Position numbers and translations under genes: made by a program. A stretch of DNA of 24,369 nucleotides from CAZIOH01 sp964540815 (GTDB lineage Bacteria > Myxococcota_A > Polyangia > Fen-1088), in NCBI GenBank assembly GCA_964540815.1, contig CAZIOH010000102.1, positions 1 to 24,369 on the forward strand, in the 5' to 3' direction. The notes below the pieces were generated by a model. That model did no database searches and was not told where the DNA came from. It saw only the letters and a list, made by a program, of their open reading frames with translations. Numbering within the stretch: the stretch's first letter is position 1; the number at the start of each line of letters is the position of its first letter. This document shows, piece after piece, positions 18,384-24,369 of this stretch.

Positions 18384-18443
18384 CCGCCGTTCCACCGCCC
18401 GCGAACCGCCCGCAAACCTTCGCCACCCGCGGGGCGGAGGCGG

Positions 18444-18449
18444 TAATCT
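18444..18449 (+). promoter_or_regulatory. -10-like hexamer before the gluconate-dehydrogenase-3-like gene
   Basis: TAATCT lies six bases before the GTG at 18456, with no clear -35. GGAGG at 18436-18440 is too far upstream (15 bases) to be a good ribosome site for this GTG. A leaderless mRNA is the simplest reading. Confidence 0.35.
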
Positions 18450-18455
18450 CGACCG

Positions 18456-19100
18456 GTGTTGGTTTCGTCGTCTCGAAGAAGTCTGCTCAAGAAAGGAGTC
18501 TTCGGCGGGGCCGTGCTGCTCCTCGGGAGCGCGGCCGCCAGTTTGCCGATCGTCCTGCGTCCCCACGGCCGCCTGCGCGCCCCCGCGCCCGGCCCCGGTC
18601 AGGCCCCGGGCCGCCCCCTGCGACACCTCTCGCCCATCGAGTACGGGGTCTTCGCGGCGCTGTCGGCGCGGCTGGTGCTCGGAGACGACGCTCCGGCCGG
18701 CTGGCCCAGCACCGACCAGATCGACTGCGCCGGTCGTCTCGATGAGCTCCTCGGGACGCTGCACCCGCGGGCGGCCCGGGAGCTCTGCCGGCTGCTGCGG
18801 ATCTTCGAGAACGGGATGACCGGGCTCCTCGCCACCGGCCACCCGCAGACCTTCAGCGCCGCCGCGCCGGCCGAGCAGGACCGACGCCTCGAGTCCTGGC
18901 GGCACAGCCGACTCGCCGTGCTTCGCAGCGGCTACGAGGCGTTGAAGCGCCTGGCCCACGCGACCTACTACTCCGCTCCCGAGGTGTTCGCGTCGGTCGG
19001 CTATGCCGGACCGCCCGGGATCTCCGCCCCGGCACGGGACGGCGTCGGTGACAGCGCCGGTGACGGCGTCGGCCAGGCGGCGGCGCGAGGGCCGCGGTGA
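18456..19100 (+). CDS. Gluconate 2-dehydrogenase subunit 3-like protein with Tat signal
   Basis: The 214-residue protein begins with a twin-arginine signal, SRRSLLKKG (6-14), followed by a hydrophobic stretch to about 33, so it should be exported folded. A Pro-rich linker follows. The body (about 57-187) has the pattern of the small subunit of GMC-type membrane dehydrogenases, ending TYYSAPEVFASVGYAGPPG. The C-terminal ~25 residues are Gly/Asp/Ala-rich. The start is GTG at 18456, placing the Tat motif right at the N-terminus. It overlaps the GMC flavoprotein gene as GTGA. In this family the small subunit carries its large subunit across the membrane. The family call rests on pattern and context, so moderately sure. 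Confidence 0.8.
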   Translation: MLVSSSRRSLLKKGVFGGAVLLLGSAAASLPIVLRPHGRLRAPAPGPGQAPGRPLRHLSPIEYGVFAALSARLVLGDDAPAGWPSTDQIDCAGRLDELLGTLHPRAARELCRLLRIFENGMTGLLATGHPQTFSAAAPAEQDRRLESWRHSRLAVLRSGYEALKRLAHATYYSAPEVFASVGYAGPPGISAPARDGVGDSAGDGVGQAAARGPR

Positions 19101-20665
19101 CCGCCCCGAGCCTGACCGGGGCCGCCGCCCGGGCCCTGGTGCTGGCCGGGAGCATCCGTGACGGCCGCGACGAGCCCGCGCTCGCCATGGAGTGCGACTA
19201 CGCCATCGTCGGGAGCGGGGCCGGCGGCAGCGTGGCCGCGAGCGTGCTGGCGGAGGCCGGGGCGCGGGTGGTCGTGCTCGAGGAGGGGGGGCACTACACG
19301 CGCCGCGATTTCAACATGCAGGAGGCCTGGGCCTACCCGGCGCTCTACCAGGACGGGGGCAATCGCGCGACCGACGATCTGTCCATCACCATCCTGCAGG
19401 GGCGCAGCGTGGGAGGTGGGACCAGCGTGAACTGGGCGTCCTCCTTCCGCGTGCCCCAGCGCACGCTCGACCTGTGGGCCAGGCGGCACGGCGTGGTTGG
19501 GATCGATGCGGGCGGCCTCGCGCCCCACTACGCCGCGGTGGAGGAGCGCCTGTCGATCCGCGACGGCGAGCCCGCCGACGTCAACGCCAACAACCGCAAG
19601 CTCTGGGAGGGGGCCACCCGGCTCGGCTGGAACCCGGAGCTCATCCGTCGCAGCGTCAAGGGGTGCGCGCGCCTCGGTTATTGCGGGATGGGCTGCCCGA
19701 TCGACGCCAAGCAGTCGGCCACGCTGACCTACATCCCGGACGCGGTGGCGGCGGGCGCCTCCGTGCTGACCCACCTGCGGGCGCGCCTGGTGGAGACAGA
19801 CCGCGGCCGGGCCCGGGCGGTGGTGTGCGACGTCCTCGGCCCGGAGGGGCGGTATCCGACGGGGCGCCGCTTCGTGCTGCACGCGCGCAAGGGGGTGCTG
19901 CTGGCGGGCGGAGCGCTCAACTCGCCCACCTTGCTCATGCGCTCGAAGATCGGCAGCGGTCCGGTCGGGCAGCGCACCTTCCTGCACCCGACGGTCCCGC
20001 TGCTGGCGTTCTACGACGAGCCCATCGAGGGATTCTATGGAGCGCCGCAGTCGGTGGCCTGTCACCAGTTCGCCGATCGCGGGGCGCGGGTGGGCTACTT
20101 TCTCGAGACCGCGCCGGTTCATCCCATGCTGTCGGCGGTGGCCTTCCCTGGCTTCGGCGCGCGCCACCGCCAGCTGACGGCGCGGCTGGCCCACGCGCAG
20201 GCGACCATCGCGCTGCTCATCGACGGGCACCACGAGGACCCCGGCGGGCGCGTGACGGCCGACCGCGACGGGCGCGTGCACGTCGACTACCCGCTCGGGC
20301 CGGATCTGCGGGAGGCGGCGATCGACGCGATCAAGAGCATGGCGCGGGTCCAACTGGCGGCCGGCGCGCGCGAGGTGGTGACCCTGCACCAGGAGCCGAT
20401 CACCATCCGGAAGGAGGGCGATCTGGCGGCGATCGACGGCGCGCCCTTCGGGCCGAACCTGCACACGCTCTTCTCGGCGCACCAGATGGGCGGGTGCGCG
20501 ATGGGGGATGACCCCGACGCGAGCGTCGTCAACTCGGATGGGCGTCACCACCACCTCGAGAATCTGTGGGTGGTCGACGGCTCGGTGTTTCCGACCAGCC
20601 TCGGGGTCAACCCGCAGCTCGCGATCTACGCCCTCGCCCGCAAGTTCGCGACGCAGATCGCCTGA
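19097..20665 (+). CDS. GMC-family FAD-dependent oxidoreductase
   Basis: The 522-residue flavoprotein has the FAD Rossmann motif GSGAGGSVAASVLAEAG (39-55), GGGTSVNWA (106-114) and the C-terminal GMC block. That block runs from His462 in AHQMGGCAMG to the VVDGSVFPTSLGVNPQ region with Asn505. Cys190, Cys196 and Cys200 lie in CARLGYCGMGC, a pattern like that of long-chain alcohol oxidase and gluconate-dehydrogenase relatives. It oxidises an alcohol or sugar hydroxyl; the substrate cannot be fixed from sequence. It has no signal peptide, so export on the Tat signal of the small subunit (GTGA-coupled just upstream) is likely. The usual third subunit, a multi-haem cytochrome c, is not next to it; a monohaem lipoprotein occurs about 2.4 kb downstream. 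Confidence 0.92.
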   Translation: MTAPSLTGAAARALVLAGSIRDGRDEPALAMECDYAIVGSGAGGSVAASVLAEAGARVVVLEEGGHYTRRDFNMQEAWAYPALYQDGGNRATDDLSITILQGRSVGGGTSVNWASSFRVPQRTLDLWARRHGVVGIDAGGLAPHYAAVEERLSIRDGEPADVNANNRKLWEGATRLGWNPELIRRSVKGCARLGYCGMGCPIDAKQSATLTYIPDAVAAGASVLTHLRARLVETDRGRARAVVCDVLGPEGRYPTGRRFVLHARKGVLLAGGALNSPTLLMRSKIGSGPVGQRTFLHPTVPLLAFYDEPIEGFYGAPQSVACHQFADRGARVGYFLETAPVHPMLSAVAFPGFGARHRQLTARLAHAQATIALLIDGHHEDPGGRVTADRDGRVHVDYPLGPDLREAAIDAIKSMARVQLAAGAREVVTLHQEPITIRKEGDLAAIDGAPFGPNLHTLFSAHQMGGCAMGDDPDASVVNSDGRHHHLENLWVVDGSVFPTSLGVNPQLAIYALARKFATQIA

Positions 20666-20679
20666 AGGCGCGCGGCGAT

Positions 20680-20829
20680 TGAATCGGGGACGGGGCTCGC
20701 TGCCGCTCGCACGTCCCCGGCCCCCCCTCGCTCCGCGGCAAAGCCGCGCTACGCTCGCATCAGCGGCGGGGGTGGAGCACGGGATGGGGGCACGAGGGGC
20801 CGCAGGCGGCGAGACACGTCCCCGATTCA
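20680..20829. repeat. 150-base element with perfect 13-base terminal inverted repeats (REP/MITE-like)
   Basis: TGAATCGGGGACG (20680-20692) is repeated in inverse as CGTCCCCGATTCA (20817-20829). Inside, CGTCCCCG at 20712-20719 can also pair with the left end to make a hairpin. CGCGGC-AAA-GCCGCG (20734-20748) is a second perfect hairpin. There is no ORF. The composition looks like small REP/MITE-type mobile repeats in high-GC Proteobacteria and relatives, often ending in GGGGAC-type motifs. It sits between two convergent genes. The outermost TGA of its right end, read on the minus strand, is the stop codon of the neighbouring gene. Confidence 0.6.
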
Positions 20830-21405
20830 GTGACGGGTTTCGAGCTCGATGCCCACCGGCTCGGGGGCGCCGACGGTCGGGGCTCCCGGCGTCCCGTCCT
20901 CGAAGATGAGGGGCCCTTCCCCCGCGCTGCGCTTGCGCGCGATCTCGGCCAGCGCGAGCCGCGCCCGCTCGGCGCGCCCGCGGATGGCGCTGGACGCGCC
21001 CGGGGGCGCGAGCGACGCCCAGCGCCCGAGCAGGCCTGCGCAGGCCTCGCGGACCTCGGGCCGCACGTCGTAGACGGAGAAGTGCCGCAGCACGGGGATG
21101 GACTCGGCGTCGCCGATGCGGTCGAGGGCCTCGACCAGGTGCAGGCGGCCAAAGGGAGCCGAGGTGTGCATGGCCACCTCGATCTGCGGGATGGCCATGC
21201 GCCCGTAGCGTGCCAGCCGTTCGGTCGCGGGTGGAACCAGGGCGTCGTTCCGGCGCGTGAGGATGTTGATCTCGTCCTGGATGTCGCGGTGGTTCGCGTC
21301 GTCGCACGCCGGGGCCGCGCCGAGGCCCAGCGCCGCCAGGCCCAGCAGAGCAACCAGAGGAGCGCCCCGGCGCATGTGGGCCGGCGCGCGCCGGGCGGGC
21401 GTCAC
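20827..21405 (-). CDS. Small exported protein, HEAT-repeat-like, function unknown
   Basis: The 192-residue protein has an N-terminal hydrophobic stretch (about 16-33) after several arginines, ending GAAPACDD. This is a signal peptide with a weak lipobox, so it is secreted or a lipoprotein. The middle (about 55-130) shows helical-repeat character, with LARYGRMAIPQIEVAM, LVEALDRIGDAESIPVLRHF and VRPEVREACAGLL, as in HEAT-type repeats. A polar tail with Pro/Gly ends at a stop that lies in the adjacent inverted-repeat element, so the C-terminus may have been trimmed by its insertion. GTG at 21405 overlaps the dus stop as GTGA; ATG at 21375 is an alternative that still keeps the signal. No specific function is recognised. 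Confidence 0.7.
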   Translation of the reverse strand: MTPARRAPAHMRRGAPLVALLGLAALGLGAAPACDDANHRDIQDEINILTRRNDALVPPATERLARYGRMAIPQIEVAMHTSAPFGRLHLVEALDRIGDAESIPVLRHFSVYDVRPEVREACAGLLGRWASLAPPGASSAIRGRAERARLALAEIARKRSAGEGPLIFEDGTPGAPTVGAPEPVGIELETRH

Positions 21406-22586
21406 GCCGCGCCCCAGGCGCTCGGGCTCGAGGCATCCCGCTCGGATTCGGTGGGATGATCGGGCTCGATGGCCGCCGGGTCGTCGAAGGCCGGCAGCTC
21501 GTCGGCTTCAATCTGATGTGGGCCGCTCCGCCGGACCCGCCGCGCGATGGCCTTGGCCACCGCATCCGCCGGACGGGTGAACACCTGAGCGGACGATGGG
21601 GCCGGGAGCTCGGCCAGCCCGGCGAAGAAGCGCTCGCCGATGGCCCGCAGCGTGGGGATGTCGGAGGACGCGAAGCTCGACTGGCGGAGCTGCGCGCCGC
21701 CGTGGAGCCCCCGCGAGTACCAGGCGAGGGTCTTGCGCAGCTCGTGCACGCGCATCTTGGTCGGCGCGTGCTCGAGCACCAGGTCGGCGTGCCGCGCCCA
21801 GATCGCCCGTCGCTCGGGCAGGGTCGGCGGCCCGGGATCGGGCTCCCCCCGCTCGAGGGCGGCGATCGAGCGGAAGAGCCACGGGTTGCCCATCGACCCG
21901 CGGCCGATCATCACCGAATCGCAGCCGGTGGCGGCCTTCATGCGCCAGTAGCCGGGCAGATCCTTGACGTCGCCGTTGCCGATGACCGGGATGTGCGCCG
22001 GGAGCGCGGCCCGCACGGCGGCGATCGGCTCGAAGCGCGCGAGCCCGGTGAAGCCCTGGGCGCGGGTGCGTCCGTGCACGGTGATCATGGCCGCCCCGGC
22101 GTCCACCAGGCGGCCGGCGAACTCGGGCGCGTTGATGGACGACTCATCCCACCCGGTGCGGTGCTTGACGGTCACGGGGACGGCCGCGGGCACCACCCGA
22201 CGGACCGCCGCCACCAGGGCCGCCGCGAGCTCCGGCTCGCGCATCAGCGCCGAGCCGCAGAGGCCGGCCGTGACCTTCTTGGCGGGACAGCCCATGTTGA
22301 TGTCGACGATCGAGGCGCCCACGTCGACCGCCATCTCGGCGGCACGGGCCAAGGCGTCGGGCTCGCGCCCGAAGATCTGCACCACGAAGCGGCGGCCACC
22401 GAGGCTCGGCCACATGCGGTCGATGGCCTTGCGGGCGCCGCGGGTGAGCGCCTCGGCCGACAGGAACTCGGTGAAGGTCAGCGCCGCGCCCAGTTCCTCG
22501 CAGACGGTGCGGAAGGGCAGATCCGTGACCGCCTCCATGGGGGCGAGCAGCGCCCCCGGACCAATCTCGACCGAGCCGATGCGCAT
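21402..22586 (-). CDS. tRNA-dihydrouridine synthase (DusB-like)
   Basis: This 394-residue flavoenzyme reduces uridines in the tRNA D-loop. The FMN barrel starts LLAPMEAVTDLPFR (13-26). Catalytic Cys100 lies in INMGCPAKKV. KHRTGWDE (141-148), VHGRTRAQGFTG (170-181), GNGDV (203-207) and the phosphate site MIGRGSMGNPWLF follow. These fit the DusB branch best. The C-terminal ~50 residues (Asp/Glu/Pro/Ser-rich) exceed the usual ~330-residue length. ATG at 22586 starts at MRIGSVEIG. A second ATG at 22601 lies inside a probable -10 element, and the extension to 22688 runs into the divergent gene. It is coupled by GTGA to the small exported protein downstream. Confidence 0.92.
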   Translation of the reverse strand: MRIGSVEIGPGALLAPMEAVTDLPFRTVCEELGAALTFTEFLSAEALTRGARKAIDRMWPSLGGRRFVVQIFGREPDALARAAEMAVDVGASIVDINMGCPAKKVTAGLCGSALMREPELAAALVAAVRRVVPAAVPVTVKHRTGWDESSINAPEFAGRLVDAGAAMITVHGRTRAQGFTGLARFEPIAAVRAALPAHIPVIGNGDVKDLPGYWRMKAATGCDSVMIGRGSMGNPWLFRSIAALERGEPDPGPPTLPERRAIWARHADLVLEHAPTKMRVHELRKTLAWYSRGLHGGAQLRQSSFASSDIPTLRAIGERFFAGLAELPAPSSAQVFTRPADAVAKAIARRVRRSGPHQIEADELPAFDDPAAIEPDHPTESERDASSPSAWGAA

Positions 22587-22596
22587 GGGGCCGGCG

Positions 22597-22602
22597 AGCA
22601 TA
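22597..22602 (-). promoter_or_regulatory. Extended -10-like element before the dus gene
   Basis: The minus strand reads TGC-TATGCT: a -10 hexamer (22602-22597) with the TGN extension. It ends ten bases before the ATG at 22586. There is no clear -35 and no ribosome-binding site. The predicted start leaves only a few leader bases. Confidence 0.4.
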
Positions 22603-22656
22603 GCAGACGCCGGGAAGACGCCCCGCCAGCGAGACCCCCGCGGGCTGCGGGCGTGG

Positions 22657-22662
22657 TACGTT
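22657..22662 (+). promoter_or_regulatory. Extended -10-like element before the tautomerase gene
   Basis: TGG-TACGTT: the hexamer TACGTT (22657-22662) has an upstream TGN and ends six bases before the ATG at 22669. This is again consistent with a leaderless transcript. The dus promoter element faces the other way about 55 bases to the left. Confidence 0.4.
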
Positions 22663-22668
22663 TCCGCG

Positions 22669-23058
22669 ATGCCCCTCGTCAAGGTCAACCGGCGCCAGGG
22701 CCGCCCGGCCGCCGAGAACCAGCAGATCCTCGAGGCCGTTCACGCCGCCCTGGTCGAGGCCTTCAAGATCCCCGAGCACGACCGCACCCACCTGCTCTTC
22801 GAGCACGACGCCGCGCACTTCACGACGCCGCCCGACCGCTCGGAGGCGTTCACCCTGATCGAGATCTTCGCCTACCCGGGCCGCTCGCCGGAGGCCAAGC
22901 AGGCGCTCTATCGCGGGATCGCCGCCCGCCTGGCAGACATCGGAGTCGCCCCCGCCGACCTGTTCGTGATCCTGAACGATCCCCCGCTCGTCGACTGGAG
23001 CGTCCGCAACGGAGTCTCGTCGGCCGAGTCCAGGCCGCCGTTCAAGCTCGAGGTGTGA
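22669..23058 (+). CDS. Tautomerase-superfamily protein (4-oxalocrotonate tautomerase-like, long form)
   Basis: The 129-residue protein begins MPLVKV. After Met removal, the N-terminal proline would be the catalytic general base of this superfamily. The fold pattern beta-alpha-beta (IEIFAYPGRSPEAKQALYRGIAARLAD) and the closing LNDPPLVDWSVRNGVSS are typical of the ~130-residue Tautomerase_2 type. The substrate is unknown; members act on small keto-enol or halogenated acids. ATG at 22669 is the true start even though the frame is open far upstream, since the family requires Pro directly after Met. Its last codons overlap the downstream cytochrome gene (GTGA). Confidence 0.85.
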   Translation: MPLVKVNRRQGRPAAENQQILEAVHAALVEAFKIPEHDRTHLLFEHDAAHFTTPPDRSEAFTLIEIFAYPGRSPEAKQALYRGIAARLADIGVAPADLFVILNDPPLVDWSVRNGVSSAESRPPFKLEV

Positions 23059-24369
23059 ACAAGCCAGCTCGGATCGCCCTCGGCCTCGGGGCCCTGGCTG
23101 CCGGGTGCTCGAGCCGGCCGCGGCCGCCCACCGCGGCCATGGCCCCGCCCGCAGCGATCAGCGCGCCGGTCGCCCCGGCCCTCGCCCCGGCCGACCCGCT
23201 GGTCGGTGTCGACGATCCCTGGGCCTGGCCGCGGGCCGCCGGCGCCACCGATCGCGAGCGGGCCATCGAGGACCTCGGCCCGGACATCGACGACCTCGGG
23301 CATTTCGTCAATAGCAACGCAGACTGCTGGACCCGCCTCGTGGGCCTCGCCTGGACCCGCGACGTGAACATCGACTTCGACCGCGAGCCGGTCGACCTCG
23401 ACGGGGACGGCCGGCCCGACGCCACCGTCACCCGCCACATCCACGCGCCCGGTGGCATCCTCGGCAATCCGGCGACCTTCGGGCTCACGGCCACCCCGGA
23501 CGATCCCCCGGGGCGGGACGGCCGGATCTCCCGCTCGACGGGATACCTCGGGCTCCGCGAGGCCCTGACCCGGGATGGCCGACCGACCGGCCAGATCGGG
23601 ATGACCTGTTTCCTCTGTCATGGGGCGGCGCGCGCCGGCGGCCCAGGCGCCGGGGCGCCGTGGCTCGGCCTCGCCGCGACCAGCTTCGACTACGGTCTGC
23701 TGCTGGCCACCGCGGCCGTGCTCGACGACGACGACGCGGTTGCCGCCGCATACCGACGGGCGCATGGTTTTCCGAGCGGACGGACCGTGCGGGCTCGGCT
23801 CTTGCTGGCGGGGCCCGGCCGGCAAGATCTGACGGGAGAGTTCGGGCTCGACGTCACGGTTCCCGGCCTGCATTCGACCCGCTACGCCGGGACGGCGCGG
23901 CTGCGGCAGGGAACCGTCGGCATCGTGAACCCGATCAGCGTGCCTTCAGCCTGGGGCACCGAGGCGCTCGACGTCCAGAACTGGTCGGGCTCCGAGATCG
24001 CGCGGGCGAGCTGGCTCTCGCGGGTCCTCGATCTCGGCGGCGCGACCCTCGCCGCGCGGAGCGCGACGCTCGCGGCGCTCGGGCTGCCCGCTCCGCGCGG
24101 AGCCGACGGGGATCCGGGGGTGCCGAACGAGGATGACGGCGAGCGGCCTGCCCGCCGAGCCCTGCTGCTCGATCTGCGCAACCTCGGGACGCTGGGCCTG
24201 CAGCAGGATTCGGACCCGGCGCTCCGGTGGACCGACGCGGTCCGGGGGCGGGTGACGCTGTCGCCGGGCGCGTTGCGGGCGATCCCCGCCCTCTACGCGA
24301 CGGCGGCCGTTCGCCGGGTGCTGGCGGCCGAGGCGCGCGCGTGGAGAGGCGGTAGCGGCGGCGGCGGCG
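23055..24369 (+). CDS. c-type cytochrome lipoprotein, 3' end cut by the window
   Basis: The frame is open from GTG 23055 to the window edge (438 codons). The N-terminus MNKPARIALGLGALAAGCSS has a short hydrophobic stretch and a lipobox-like end with Cys18, so a periplasm-facing lipoprotein is likely. A Pro/Ala-rich linker follows. DLDGDGRPD (114-122) resembles an EF-hand/dockerin-type calcium loop. One haem-c site, CFLCH, lies at 185-189. Further haem sites or the axial ligand may be later or outside the window. It could be an electron-transfer cytochrome or part of a peroxidase- or dehydrogenase-like complex; the family is not recognised. It is coupled as GTGA to the tautomerase upstream. 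GTG is chosen because it is the only start before the lipobox. Confidence 0.75.
   Translation, partial: MNKPARIALGLGALAAGCSSRPRPPTAAMAPPAAISAPVAPALAPADPLVGVDDPWAWPRAAGATDRERAIEDLGPDIDDLGHFVNSNADCWTRLVGLAWTRDVNIDFDREPVDLDGDGRPDATVTRHIHAPGGILGNPATFGLTATPDDPPGRDGRISRSTGYLGLREALTRDGRPTGQIGMTCFLCHGAARAGGPGAGAPWLGLAATSFDYGLLLATAAVLDDDDAVAAAYRRAHGFPSGRTVRARLLLAGPGRQDLTGEFGLDVTVPGLHSTRYAGTARLRQGTVGIVNPISVPSAWGTEALDVQNWSGSEIARASWLSRVLDLGGATLAARSATLAALGLPAPRGADGDPGVPNEDDGERPARRALLLDLRNLGTLGLQQDSDPALRWTDAVRGRVTLSPGALRAIPALYATAAVRRVLAAEARAWRGGSGGGG

Noticed and set aside
19001..21565. 854-codon minus-strand open frame over the GMC gene
   Set aside because: There is no recognisable domain, and it covers three well-supported genes in other frames.
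21964..22668. Long N-terminal extension of the tautomerase frame
   Set aside because: It is antisense to the dus gene, and the family needs Pro directly after the initiating Met at 22669.

Overview
The DNA is very GC-rich and densely coded. Third codon positions are strongly G/C, and neighbouring genes often overlap by a few bases (TGATG, TAATG, ATGA, GTGA). The gene content points to Myxococcota (a myxobacterium-like deltaproteobacterium): a matrixin-type secreted protease with a MYXO-CTERM-like tail, an NtrC-type sigma-54 activator, a CheB-CheR-PAS-kinase-receiver hybrid and a split complex I operon. I cannot name the species. There are no rRNA or tRNA genes and no CRISPR array. No intergenic gap exceeds 300 bases.

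Left part (1-4558, all minus strand). Reading leftward: bifunctional chorismate mutase/prephenate dehydratase (pheA), a secreted matrixin-like metalloprotease, an NtrC-family response regulator (REC-AAA+-Fis, GAFTGA intact), then a FliA/WhiG-type sigma factor cut by the window edge. The 159-base gap in front of the sigma gene holds a good -24/-12 (sigma-54) promoter match. About 90-140 bases upstream of its predicted start lie two near-identical dyad sites, where an NtrC-type activator would bind. I read this as a candidate cascade: activator, sigma-54 promoter, alternative sigma factor.

Middle (4662-10048, plus strand). A membrane-anchored alpha/beta hydrolase is followed by a 1318-residue hybrid signalling protein (CheB methylesterase, CheR methyltransferase, coiled coil, PAS, histidine kinase, receiver). 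A 23-codon leader ORF with the best Shine-Dalgarno sequence I noticed in the window overlaps the hybrid's GTG start as GTGA.

Complex I operon (18336 down to 10107, minus strand): nuoE-F-J-K-L-M-N, tightly packed behind one TTGACA-17-TAGGGT promoter. nuoA-D, G, H and I are absent, and nuoF runs directly into nuoJ. NuoL carries an extra C-terminal PKD-like domain after its last membrane helix, predicted to lie in the periplasm. This is the most unusual protein architecture in the window.

Right part (18456-24369). A Tat-signal gluconate-dehydrogenase-subunit-3-like protein is coupled to a GMC-family flavoprotein (plus). A 150-base element with perfect 13-base terminal inverted repeats follows. 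Next come a small exported helical-repeat-like protein and a DusB-like tRNA dihydrouridine synthase (both minus). Last are a tautomerase and a c-type cytochrome lipoprotein (plus) that runs off the window. Several genes here have a TAnnnT hexamer only 6-10 bases before the start codon and no Shine-Dalgarno sequence, which suggests leaderless mRNAs.
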